Assembly (NCBI GenBank): GCA_903830945.1
Contig: CAIKVT010000028.1
Coordinates: 1 to 50,393 of the forward strand
Reading direction: 5' to 3'
Source of the DNA: an uncultured Elusimicrobia bacterium
Lineage (GTDB): Bacteria; Elusimicrobiota; Elusimicrobia; UBA1565; UBA9628
DNA length: 50,393 nt
Within the stretch, counting starts at the first letter, position 1, and the number at the start of each line of letters is the position of its first letter. Both the position numbers and the translations under genes were made by a program. Below the pieces are notes generated by a model. That model worked only from the letters and a program-made list of their open reading frames with translations. It ran no database searches and was not told the origin of the DNA. Shown piece by piece: positions 16,630 to 24,787 of the stretch.

Positions 16630-17523
16630 ATGGAGCGTGGGTGTCCGACGGCCGGCCGACTCGCCGGCGAACTGCGCCGCCTGGTCCTGGGCGCGGCGGA
16701 GAACAGCCTGCCCGACTTCGCGGGCCGGCCCATCTTCGACGGGCCTCTCGTCGGCATCGTCGACGGCGATGATAGGGTCTTCCGGGCGCTGCGTGAGGCC
16801 GTGAGTCCCCGCCACTTCCTGCCCCGCGAGGTCCTCGGACGGCCCGACGGGCCGGTCCGGGTGCTCAGCTGGGCTCTGCCCTTCTCGCGGGACATCATCG
16901 TCTCCAACCGGAGCGGCGATTGGCCCTCCGAACTCTATTCCGTCGCCCGCAACAACGGGGGCGCTTTGAACCTTGAACTGGGCCGCCGTCTATCCGACTG
17001 GCTCCGGCGCGAAGGATTCGCCGCGATCTCTCCCGTCTTATCCGACGGCTACGACGCGTTCCGTTGCCCTGAGCGCGGCCTGAGCTCCAACTGGTCAGAG
17101 CGGCACGTGGCCTACGCGGCCGGCCTCGGCCGGTTCGGCCTCAACGGCTGCCTGATCACGCCGCGCGGGGCCATGGTCAGGCTCGGCAGCCTGGTGACGG
17201 ACGCGCCCCTGGATGTCCGGCCGCGGAGGGAGGCCGATCATCGGGCGCCCTGTCTGCGCGATGGCGGGGCCGGCTGCGGCCTGTGCCTGAGGAAATGCCC
17301 GGCCGGGGCCATCTCTTCCAGCGGGCTGGACAAAGAGAAGTGCTATCTCCGGCGGCAAGCCATCCGCGAGCGTTCGCTCGGCGATTACTCCGGCAAGTTC
17401 AGGATGCTCGCCGCGCCCATCGTCAAGGGCGGCAGAAAGGCCGACGGCTTCTCGCTGGGCTGCGCCCTCTGCTCCTCAGGTGTCCCCTGCGAGAGCGCCG
17501 ACCCGGCCCCGGGAGCCGTCTAG
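16630..17523 (+). CDS. QueG-like 4Fe-4S protein
   Basis: The 297-residue protein is related to epoxyqueuosine reductase. A central segment reads SNWSERHVAYAAGLGRFGLNG and MVRLGSLVTDAPL, the core QueG-like motif for the corrin-binding fold. A ferredoxin cluster follows: GCGLCLRKCPAGAIS plus C of KEKCYLRRQ. A late GCALCSSGVPC is the degenerate second cluster site of this subgroup. It lacks the C-terminal HEAT-like extension of true QueG and is far from tgt and queA, so I do not call it queG. These short homologues occur in many anaerobes with no settled role. The radical SAM gene begins three bases after its stop, so it probably supplies electrons or a cobamide-type step in that pathway. Start choice: see the -10 element. 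Confidence 0.75.
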   Translation: MERGCPTAGRLAGELRRLVLGAAENSLPDFAGRPIFDGPLVGIVDGDDRVFRALREAVSPRHFLPREVLGRPDGPVRVLSWALPFSRDIIVSNRSGDWPSELYSVARNNGGALNLELGRRLSDWLRREGFAAISPVLSDGYDAFRCPERGLSSNWSERHVAYAAGLGRFGLNGCLITPRGAMVRLGSLVTDAPLDVRPRREADHRAPCLRDGGAGCGLCLRKCPAGAISSSGLDKEKCYLRRQAIRERSLGDYSGKFRMLAAPIVKGGRKADGFSLGCALCSSGVPCESADPAPGAV

Positions 17524-17526
17524 CCC

Positions 17527-18627
17527 ATGCTTGACATCAAGCTCAAGCTTAAACCGGGCCATTCGACCGAGAGGGACTGGATGGCGCCGTCCCCGCTGCG
17601 GACCTTGTTCTGGAACCTGACCTATTCCTGCAATTTCGACTGCGGGATCTGCTTCACCGATTCGGGAGCGGCACACCGCCGAGAACTCGACACACGGGAG
17701 GCCTTGGACCTCGTCAGGAAGTTCCATGAAGCGGGGGTCCTGGACGTCCTCATCTCCGGCGGCGAACCGTTCCGCCGCCAGGACCTCATCTCCATCCTGG
17801 CGGAGATGGGACGTCTCGGCATCACCACCCGCATCGCCTCGAATGGAAGCCTTCTCAACAAGGATATCCTCACCCGCCTGCGCCGGGAGACGCTGACCAA
17901 GTCCTTCCAGATCAGCCTGGATACCCTCGACCCGCGCCTCTACGGCCTCATGCACGGGGCACCGCCCGAGATGCTGCCCGTGGTCCTGGAGAACCTGAGG
18001 CTCATCCAGGCGGCCGGATTCCATACCACCGTCTCCGTGCGCCTGGCCGAGTCGACCCTGCCAGGAATCATCCCCCTGCTCGACCGGGCCCTTCATGAGG
18101 GCTGGCCGACGCTGACCGTGCACTGCCCCGTCTACACCAAGCGCGTCCGCGGGGCTTTTGCAAAGAACCAAGACGCCATCTCCGCGCTGGCGCCGGTCTT
18201 TGAGCATTTCTGCGACCTGCCCCAGCGCTGGCTGGTGGAGACCTACATCCCCTGGGCGCCCTACCATCCAGCCATGCTCCGGCTCGCGCGGATGGTCCGG
18301 GTCGTCCATCGCGGCTGTCACGCCGGACGGGACCGGCTGACGGTCAACCCGACGGGCTTGCTCTCGCCGTGCGTCTGCCTGGACGTCCCGGAGGCTTACG
18401 TGGGCGATGCCCGCACCGACGACCTGGGCGAGGTCTTTTCCAAAGCGCCTCTCTGCGAGAAGATGCGCCATCCCGCGCGCCACGGCATCTGCAACGATTG
18501 CGCCAACGTCGCCAGCTGCGGCGGCGGCTGCCGGGCGCAGGCCTTCACCATCACCGGCCGGATCGACGGCCCGGACAAGTCCTGCCCGGTCTGGAACGGC
18601 CGGGCGGCCAAAAAGGAGGGGAGGTGA
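17527..18627 (+). CDS. Radical SAM / SPASM domain maturase-like enzyme
   Basis: The 366-residue protein has the radical SAM cluster C35-x3-C39-x2-C42 (CNFDCGIC) and the GGEP motif at 78-81 for S-adenosylmethionine. The C-terminus is a textbook SPASM domain: C264, GxxxxC ending at C282, then C322-x2-C325-x5-C331-x3-C335 and a final C353, enough for two auxiliary 4Fe-4S clusters. SPASM enzymes (PqqE, MftC, AnSME, heme-maturation NirJ-like) mostly modify peptides or tetrapyrroles. No precursor peptide was found next to it. It lies three bases after the QueG-like gene and overlaps the UbiA-family gene by four bases (GTGA), so the three are translated together. Substrate unknown. Confidence 0.9.
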   Translation: MLDIKLKLKPGHSTERDWMAPSPLRTLFWNLTYSCNFDCGICFTDSGAAHRRELDTREALDLVRKFHEAGVLDVLISGGEPFRRQDLISILAEMGRLGITTRIASNGSLLNKDILTRLRRETLTKSFQISLDTLDPRLYGLMHGAPPEMLPVVLENLRLIQAAGFHTTVSVRLAESTLPGIIPLLDRALHEGWPTLTVHCPVYTKRVRGAFAKNQDAISALAPVFEHFCDLPQRWLVETYIPWAPYHPAMLRLARMVRVVHRGCHAGRDRLTVNPTGLLSPCVCLDVPEAYVGDARTDDLGEVFSKAPLCEKMRHPARHGICNDCANVASCGGGCRAQAFTITGRIDGPDKSCPVWNGRAAKKEGR

Positions 18628-19592
18628 GTTTTTTTGGACGCCGCGGCCTGCTCAAGGTGAATTCTCTCTGGCTGCCGCTGGCTGTCTTGCTCCTGTCTGA
18701 GACTGGCGCGGATGCCGGGGGATGCCTGCTTCGGCTCTCCGGCCTGTTCGCCGCCGTGGTCTCTTGGGCCTTCGTCTCCACGCTGAGCAACGACCGCGTC
18801 GAGAAGGATGATGACTCGGCGGCCGGCAAAAGCCGCTGGGTCGGCGCGCTGCCGACGGCGAAGGCGGTTTTTATCATCCTGGCGTTCTTCGCCGCGGGCT
18901 GGGGCAGCCTCCTCGTTTTCCGCGTCCGGACGCAAGCCCAGTGGGTTTACCTGGCCGCCATACTCCTGGGGCTGGCGTATTCAGTCCGGCCTTTCCGGCT
19001 GAAAGAAAGGGGCGCTTGGGGGCTCTTCGGCTACAGCCTGTCCTGCGCTTGCGCCTACGTCCTTCTGCCCTGGGCGGCGCTGGGCGGCAGCCTTGAAGCC
19101 CTGCTGCTCCTGGGCCTTGCGGTGTTCCTGGATAAATGGGTCAACCTGCATTTCCACCAGATCGTGGATCATGACGCGGACCGCACCGGCAGAGTCCGGA
19201 CACACGCCGTTCAAGCCGGCCTTGAACGGGCGCGCCGCAGCCTGCGCTGGTCCGCCCGGGCCTCGGCCGCGGCCTCCGCGGCGGCGATCCTGTACGCGGC
19301 CGCGCTCTCCCCCGGCCCACAGGCGCTCATCCTGGCGCTCTCCGTCGGCGCCCTCCTGGCCGCCGCTTCGCTGGCCCGCGCTTCCCGGAAGCTCCCATCG
19401 CTCAGAACGGCCTTGGTGCGCGAACTGCCCTGGGCCTACCTGGGCCTGAGCCTGGCCGCGTTCCGTGCCGCCCCCCTCGTCTTGTTCTGGGGGTTGGCGT
19501 CCGCGCGATGCTCGCTGCGGCCGGCTTTCAGCGTCGTCTCCGTGCTCATCGTGTCCGATATGTGGCTCCTGTTCCGTTATCGCTACGAATGA
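18624..19592 (+). CDS. UbiA-family prenyltransferase-like membrane protein
   Basis: The start is GTG 18624, overlapping the radical SAM stop (GTGA), with GGGGAGG just ahead. An upstream ATG in the same frame lies inside the radical SAM gene and is rejected. The 322-residue protein has about nine helices. Loop 1 holds NDRVEKDDD (residues 56-64), close to the NDxxDxxxD prenyl-diphosphate site, with Glu for the third acid. Loop 2 holds VDHDADRTG near residue 182, the DxxxD site. UbiA enzymes attach isoprenoid chains to aromatic or other small acceptors in the membrane. Divergence in motif 1 leaves the donor uncertain. A T7 run lies in codons 3-5. The next gene overlaps it by four bases. Confidence 0.8.
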   Translation: MSFFGRRGLLKVNSLWLPLAVLLLSETGADAGGCLLRLSGLFAAVVSWAFVSTLSNDRVEKDDDSAAGKSRWVGALPTAKAVFIILAFFAAGWGSLLVFRVRTQAQWVYLAAILLGLAYSVRPFRLKERGAWGLFGYSLSCACAYVLLPWAALGGSLEALLLLGLAVFLDKWVNLHFHQIVDHDADRTGRVRTHAVQAGLERARRSLRWSARASAAASAAAILYAAALSPGPQALILALSVGALLAAASLARASRKLPSLRTALVRELPWAYLGLSLAAFRAAPLVLFWGLASARCSLRPAFSVVSVLIVSDMWLLFRYRYE

Positions 19593-21229
19593 TGAAATCG
19601 GCCAGGCGCAAGAATCGGGTCATCGAAGAAGAGGGCCGCCGCCCTAGCCGGTCCCTGCGGGCCGACATCGTCGTGCCCGCGGCCATAGCGCTGGCGACCT
19701 TCCTCGTGTTCTCAGGCACTTTGCGCAATGGGTTCCTGAACTGGGACGATGACCTGAACTTCCTCAACAACCCGTACTACCGCGGCTTGGGCTGGGCGCA
19801 GCTCCGCTGGATGCTGGCGGCTCCTCATTGGGGACACTACATCCCTCTGACCTGGCTGACTTTGGGCCTGGACTTCGCGTTGTGGGGGATGCATCCCTTC
19901 GGCTATCATCTGAGCAACCTCCTGCTGCACTGCGCCAATGCCGCGGTCTTTTATTTCGTCAGCCGCCGCTTGCTGGCCCTGGCTATTCCCGCGAGCCCGA
20001 GTTCAAGTCCGGGCTGGCTTGAACTCGCGGCCGGATCTTCGGCGCTGTTCTTCGCGCTGCATCCCCTGCGCGTGGAGGCCGTAGCCTGGGTCACGGCCCG
20101 GCGGGACGTTCTTTTCGGATTCTTCTATCTGCTCACGGTCCTCTTCTATCTGAAGGCCTCTGCCGACCAGACTCAAAGGCCGCGCTGGCTCCGGATGTCC
20201 GTGGTCTGTTTCGGACTTTCGCTCCTGTCAAAGATCAGCGGCCTTACGCTTCCGCTGGCGCTGCTGGTCCTCGACATCTATCCTCTGGGTCGCCTGCCGG
20301 GAGATCCGAAGCGTTGGCTTTCCAAGGCCACCAGGCAGGTCTGGCTGGAGAAGATCCCGTTCATCCTGATGATGCTCTCAGCCGGCCTTATGGGGATGAG
20401 CGCCATGGGCCGCTCCGGAGCGATGCTGACTATGACGAAATTCAGCGTCACGGAGCGCTTGACGCAGGCCTGTTTCGGCCTGGCTTTCTATGTCTGGAAG
20501 ACCTTCGTGCCTTTACGGCTGTCGCCCTTGTATTCCCTGTTCACTTTACCCAACGACAGGATCGATCCCTGGGCGGCGCCATTCCTTATTAGTAGCATGT
20601 TCGTGATCTTGACGACCGCCGGCGCGTTGGCCATGCGCCGAAGGTGGCCGGCGGGCCTCGCGGTCTGGGTTTGCTACGTCGCCACCGTCCTGCCGGTCCT
20701 GGGGCTTGCCCAGAGCGGCCAGCAGATCGCCGCGGACCGATATATGTATGCCCCCTCTTTGGGGTTGGCGGTTTTAGTGGCCGGGTCATCGGCGCGGCTC
20801 TGGAGGGACAGCGGCCGCCGCGCTTTGAGCAACGCGGCGATGATCATAGCCGTGCTGCTGGCAGCGCTGAGCTTGCTGACCTGGCGCTATGTCAAGGTCT
20901 GGCACGATTCGGAAAGCCTATGGCGGCGCGCCTTGGACATGGATCCCGCCATCGCTTCCGCTCATAACAACCTGGGGGCCGCCTTGTTCGGGCAAGGCAA
21001 GCTCGACGAGGCGATCGAACATTTCGATCGGGCTCTCCAGCTGCGGCCGCACTATCCTTCGGCCCACAACAATCTGGGGTTCGCCCTGGCCGGGCAAGGC
21101 CGCCTGGATGAGGCGGTCCGGCATTATCGCCAAGCCCTGCTCATCAACCCCCAGTTCGCGCAAGCTCGCCGGAACCTGGAGGTCGTCCTCCAGCGGTCCG
21201 GGCCGGGGACTCACGACCTGCGCAGGTAG
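19589..21229 (+). CDS. TMTC-like GT-C membrane protein with C-terminal TPRs
   Basis: Start ATG 19589 overlaps the UbiA-family stop (ATGA), giving 546 residues; a longer frame from 19508 lies inside that gene and is rejected. Residues about 25-450 form 10-11 helices. The first loop has FLNWDDDLNFLNNPYY, the acidic motif of TMTC-type O-mannosyltransferase-like proteins, and AADRYMYAPSLGL is another family landmark. Two to three TPRs follow (SAHNNLGAALFGQGKLDEA, SAHNNLGFALAGQGRLDEA). In animals TMTC1-4 O-mannosylate cadherins; the bacterial acceptors are unknown. As last gene of the QueG-like/radical SAM/UbiA operon, it may act on the product of those enzymes or merely share the transcript. It converges with the next gene, ends overlapping by 19 bases. 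Confidence 0.85.
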   Translation: MMKSARRKNRVIEEEGRRPSRSLRADIVVPAAIALATFLVFSGTLRNGFLNWDDDLNFLNNPYYRGLGWAQLRWMLAAPHWGHYIPLTWLTLGLDFALWGMHPFGYHLSNLLLHCANAAVFYFVSRRLLALAIPASPSSSPGWLELAAGSSALFFALHPLRVEAVAWVTARRDVLFGFFYLLTVLFYLKASADQTQRPRWLRMSVVCFGLSLLSKISGLTLPLALLVLDIYPLGRLPGDPKRWLSKATRQVWLEKIPFILMMLSAGLMGMSAMGRSGAMLTMTKFSVTERLTQACFGLAFYVWKTFVPLRLSPLYSLFTLPNDRIDPWAAPFLISSMFVILTTAGALAMRRRWPAGLAVWVCYVATVLPVLGLAQSGQQIAADRYMYAPSLGLAVLVAGSSARLWRDSGRRALSNAAMIIAVLLAALSLLTWRYVKVWHDSESLWRRALDMDPAIASAHNNLGAALFGQGKLDEAIEHFDRALQLRPHYPSAHNNLGFALAGQGRLDEAVRHYRQALLINPQFAQARRNLEVVLQRSGPGTHDLRR

Positions 21230-22842
21230 ATCCTCATCCAGTCGTTGCCGGGGGGACGCAGATCGCGCGCCATGACTCCCCAAGTGCAGACCGGCCCGGC
21301 CCAGGTCCACTCCAGCACCCCCACTTGCTCATAGTCGCGGTCGGTATAGGCCTGGACCCACGCCGCGATCCGTCGGCGCGCCGCGACCTGCGTCCCCCAG
21401 CTCCACATGCCGCTCTCATGGATCACGATCTTGGGGCGGGAGCTCTCCACCTCGCGGATCATCTCGTCGATCATCCGATCCATGAACGGATGCGGCTCGG
21501 TGAGCGGGTACCCGTAGATGTAGCCGGTGGCTGATCGTCGCCTCGCGTAGAAGAGGATCTCGGGCTCCGAGCCGACGATCGCCACCGTGTCCCGGGGCCC
21601 GGTGTTCTCGCGCACGAAATCGGCGATGGGGATCGCCTCCGTAAACGGCATGGTCCAATAAGTCTTGCGCGATATCTGGGCCGGGTCGAGCTGAAAGAGC
21701 ACCTGGCGCTGCGCGAACAGGGTATGTCCGACGGCAAAGAGCAGGAGCATCCAGGCCGGCGCGCGCCGCCGGTCCGAGGCGAACTGCGCGACGCCGATGC
21801 CGGCGAGCAGAGCCACCGCCGGCAGCAGCAGGATGAAGTAGTGAGGGCGGAACCATAGGCCGGGGACCGTGGCCAAAAACGAGAACAGCAGGAACAAGAC
21901 CGCGAAGCGCGCCTGCGGGCGGCCAGTATCGGCACGGAACGACCGCGCCAGGCCTATGGCGGCGAGGATCCAGAAAACCGGGGCGTCGCGGAAGAGGCCG
22001 CGCAGCGCCCAGAGCAGGTCCCTGAGAGCGGCCGCTGGCGGCTGGATCGATATATAATGCCGCGCGTAGCTCACGCAGAGGAAATAGAAGCGGCCGAAAT
22101 CGCCATGGGCCGCGATCGCTCCCAGGAGAATTCCCAGAGGCAGGGCCAACCCCGCCGCATGCGCGAGAAGACCGCCGATGAGCAGGCGCCGGCGCTCGCG
22201 GTCGCGCGCCGCCTCGACGATGAGCATCAGCGTCGAGAACGCCGCGAACAGAACGCCATGCTGCTTCATCGCGATGGCGGTCCCGAGGCACAGGCCGCTT
22301 GCGAAGAGAAGCCGGTTCCGGCCGCCGGGCGCCGCCTGGGTGAGCAGCACCAGCCCGGCCAGCGCCGGGAGAAGGACGAAGTGCTCGGCGTTGGCCTGGT
22401 AGCCCTGCACGCTGATGCCGAGAGCCATGAGCAAAAAGGCGGCCAGGGCGGCCACGGCGCACAAGCCGCCCCAAAATCGACGGGCCAGGATGAACAGCGC
22501 CGCTCCGCTCAGCGCGTCTATCAGCGCGAGCCCGGAGTGGATGCCCCGGGCCGCCGGTCCGAAGATGCTGATCAGCGCCGCGTAGGCGAGGTGTATGCCC
22601 GGGAGCTTCATGGTGTAGAAGCCGTGGTAGAAGCGCTCGCCGGCCAGCAGCAGTTGAGCGCCGTAGGCGTATTCGCCCTCGTCCCGCTCCAGCGGGACAT
22701 CGAGCAGCCGAGCGCGGATGAGGAGCGCCGCCGCGCTCACCAGCAGGGCGGCCGCGACCTCGACGGTTGGCCGGCGCCAGGGCGCCTCGATTTTTTCAGC
22801 GCGGGGTTCCCGTCCGCGCCGCGGTCCTGGCCTCTGGCTCAT
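21211..22842 (-). CDS. GT39-like (ArnT/PMT family) glycosyltransferase
   Basis: The 543-residue protein has a basic N-terminus, 10-12 helices and a C-terminal soluble domain of about 140 residues (from FVRENTGPRDTVAIVG). The first loop reads PLERDEGEYAYGAQLLLAGE and then FYTMKLPGIHLAYA. DExxYaxxA followed by KxPG is the classic GT39/GT83 catalytic loop, with the Asp-Glu pair as base. It would transfer a sugar from a polyprenyl-phosphate donor at the outer face of the inner membrane. The gene is monocistronic by context, divergent from the gene at 22928. Confidence 0.85.
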   Translation of the reverse strand: MSQRPGPRRGREPRAEKIEAPWRRPTVEVAAALLVSAAALLIRARLLDVPLERDEGEYAYGAQLLLAGERFYHGFYTMKLPGIHLAYAALISIFGPAARGIHSGLALIDALSGAALFILARRFWGGLCAVAALAAFLLMALGISVQGYQANAEHFVLLPALAGLVLLTQAAPGGRNRLLFASGLCLGTAIAMKQHGVLFAAFSTLMLIVEAARDRERRRLLIGGLLAHAAGLALPLGILLGAIAAHGDFGRFYFLCVSYARHYISIQPPAAALRDLLWALRGLFRDAPVFWILAAIGLARSFRADTGRPQARFAVLFLLFSFLATVPGLWFRPHYFILLLPAVALLAGIGVAQFASDRRRAPAWMLLLFAVGHTLFAQRQVLFQLDPAQISRKTYWTMPFTEAIPIADFVRENTGPRDTVAIVGSEPEILFYARRRSATGYIYGYPLTEPHPFMDRMIDEMIREVESSRPKIVIHESGMWSWGTQVAARRRIAAWVQAYTDRDYEQVGVLEWTWAGPVCTWGVMARDLRPPGNDWMRIYLRRS

Positions 22843-22927
22843 CAGATCACGGTAGACATGGGGCGTTTTGGCCGGCTTGCAAGTGTGGTATCATAGCAAC
22901 TTCCAGCCCGGGGACCGGGAGCGGAAA

Positions 22928-24526
22928 ATGAAGATCCTCCAAAGGACTGAATTTCTCGTCGGCGCCGCGCTCACGCTGGCGGCCGTCTGGCTGCACTTGG
23001 TTTTCCTCAACCACGCCGGAGGACTGTGGCGCGACGAGTGCGGCATCGTCCGAACGGCCGTGCTGCCGACATTCCAGGAGATGTGGTCTTACCTGGGCGA
23101 TGAGACCTGCCCCCTGCTGTTCCCGGCGCTGATGCGCGGCTGGTCGGCGATGGGATTCGGCGGCACGGACTACGGCCTCAGGGTGTGCGGATTCCTTATC
23201 GGCGCCATGCTCCTCGGCGCGGTCTGGCTCAACGGCCGGGTCTTGACCCGTACGGCGCCATTGGTCTCCCTGGGCCTGCTGGCCGCCAATCTGACCTTCG
23301 TGCGCTGGGAGGATTCGCTGCGCGCCTACGGCGCCGGCAGTGTCCTGATGCTCGTCACGGTGGCGCTGGTGTGGCGTTTCGTCCAGTCGCCGCGCCTGGG
23401 CCGCTGGCTGGCCGCCGCCGTCGCAGCCCTTCTGAGCGCGCAATGTCTGTTCCAGAACTCCTTTTTAATACTGGCCGTTTGCCTGGCCGGCGGCGCCGTC
23501 TGGCTATGGCGCGAAGACGCATGGAGATCAGCCGCTGCTCTGGCGATCGGCGTTCCGGCGGCCGCGGCATATCTGCCCTATCTCAAGATGATCCATGACC
23601 GCCACACCGGTTGGTCGATGTTGTGCCATACCGGATTTCTGCCGGGATTCGCCTGGCAGAACTTGTCCGCGGCTCTGGCGCCAACGGCGGCCTGGATGAA
23701 ATGGCCGTGGCTCGGGCTGTCTCTGCTGGCGGCCGCCGGCGGGCTCAAGATACTGCGGTCCGCGCAATCACCGCGGGACGACGAAACCGCGGTGGCGCTC
23801 TTCGCGGCGGCGGCGATGATCGCCGGGGCCGGCAGCTTCTTCGTCGGCCTGTACTTCCTCGGCTTGCCGACGGAGGTCTGGTATTTTCTGCCCCTGCTGA
23901 CATTGGCGGCCGTGTGCATCGACGCCGCGTTGACAAGCAGCGCCCGGCGCTGGCGGGCCCTGCGCTTGATCTGCGCGTGCCTTCTGGTGGGCGCGGCTTT
24001 CCCCGGAGCTTTCGCCCGGGCGCATTGCCGCCAGACGAACATGGACCTCGTCGCCGCCGAGCTGAGCCGGCGCGCGCGGCCGGATGATCTCGTCCTCGTG
24101 CATCCGTGGTATAACGGCATCTCCTTCGAGAGATATTATTCCGGAGCGGCGCCTTGGACGACCGTTCCCGCATTGCAAGACCATCGGTTCCACCGCTACG
24201 ACCTGCTCAAAATAAAAATGCTGATGGAGCATCCGCTCCAGCCCGTGCTGGAGCAAATAGCCTCGACACTCGCAGCCGGCCATCGCGTGTGGCTGGTCGG
24301 TTGGACCGGACTCGACCGCACGCCTCCGCCGGAGCTGCGCCCGGCGCCGCACAACCCCTGGGGCTGGTTCGACGAGCCGTATTCGCGCATCTGGGGCGCT
24401 CAGGTAGGCTACTTCATCGCGACCCATGCCGGACACGGGGAGCCGGCCATGGGCCCTTCGGCGGCTTGCGTGAACCCCTTCGAGAACGTGTCGCTGATCC
24501 TGATCGCGGGGTGGCGGCGGAAATAA
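22928..24526 (+). CDS. GT39-like membrane glycosyltransferase
   Basis: Start ATG 22928, preceded by GGGAG with a six-base spacer; the upstream ATG 22868 has none. The product has 532 residues, 10-11 helices and a soluble C-terminal part from about residue 380. The first loop has GGLWRDECGIVRTAV and later CPLLFPALMRGW, an RDE-type acidic motif in the GT39 position. A weak -10 (TATCAT, 22888-22893) lies in the divergent spacer. The gene ends four bases before the promoter of the two-partner-secretion operon. Function beyond GT-C membership is not clear. Confidence 0.7.
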   Translation: MKILQRTEFLVGAALTLAAVWLHLVFLNHAGGLWRDECGIVRTAVLPTFQEMWSYLGDETCPLLFPALMRGWSAMGFGGTDYGLRVCGFLIGAMLLGAVWLNGRVLTRTAPLVSLGLLAANLTFVRWEDSLRAYGAGSVLMLVTVALVWRFVQSPRLGRWLAAAVAALLSAQCLFQNSFLILAVCLAGGAVWLWREDAWRSAAALAIGVPAAAAYLPYLKMIHDRHTGWSMLCHTGFLPGFAWQNLSAALAPTAAWMKWPWLGLSLLAAAGGLKILRSAQSPRDDETAVALFAAAAMIAGAGSFFVGLYFLGLPTEVWYFLPLLTLAAVCIDAALTSSARRWRALRLICACLLVGAAFPGAFARAHCRQTNMDLVAAELSRRARPDDLVLVHPWYNGISFERYYSGAAPWTTVPALQDHRFHRYDLLKIKMLMEHPLQPVLEQIASTLAAGHRVWLVGWTGLDRTPPPELRPAPHNPWGWFDEPYSRIWGAQVGYFIATHAGHGEPAMGPSAACVNPFENVSLILIAGWRRK

Positions 24527-24529
24527 ATA

Positions 24530-24559
24530 TTGACAGCTAAAAAAACAATATGCGACAAT
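24530..24559 (+). promoter_or_regulatory. Sigma-70 promoter of the two-partner-secretion operon
   Basis: A perfect TTGACA (24530-24535) is followed after 18 bases by GACAAT (24554-24559, 4/6). The spacer is A-rich. It is the only near-consensus -35 noticed in the window. Transcription would start near 24566, leaving a leader of some 145-220 bases. Confidence 0.65.
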
Positions 24560-24621
24560 CGCGTATCGTCCAAATGAATTTCTAGTGACATTGACGCTTC
24601 CAATCGCCGAGTTGGCTAGCT

Positions 24622-24672
24622 CATGTCCGCAAGCGGCAGCTAAAGCTTGCGGTCATGGGCTGTTTTATTTTT
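24622..24672 (+). terminator. Terminator-like hairpin in the leader of the giant exoprotein gene
   Basis: CATG-T-CCGCAAGC pairs with GCTTGCGG-T-CATG: 12 pairs with one T-T mismatch and a 10-base loop. After five bases comes TTTTATTTTT. It sits between the promoter and the gene, so it would act as an attenuator, not as the end of a transcript. Three direct GCCACGC copies follow at 24673, 24684 and 24691. Nothing matching a known riboswitch was recognised. Confidence 0.5.
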
Positions 24673-24787
24673 GCCACGCATACGCCACGCGCCACGCAGG
24701 GGAAAAACCATGACTACTGATCAAAAAACCGTCAAGCCCTCTTTGGATTCCACCAGCCCGCTGTGGCATAAGTATCGAGGGAGGAAC

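Noticed and set aside
16630-17523. Calling the Fe-S protein queG because tgt and queA are in the window
   Set aside because: It lacks the C-terminal extension of QueG, its second cluster site is degenerate, and it is coupled to a radical SAM gene and not to queA or tgt.
17527-18627. Radical SAM gene as queE or as a RiPP enzyme with a known precursor
   Set aside because: QueE lacks a SPASM domain and is shorter. No small ORF resembling a precursor peptide was found between 16.5 and 19.6 kb, so a RiPP call is not supported.
24647-24787. Start of the giant gene at 24647
   Set aside because: That ATG lies inside the leader hairpin and has no ribosome site. The starts at 24710 and 24788 both have one, and 24788 gives a standard signal peptide.
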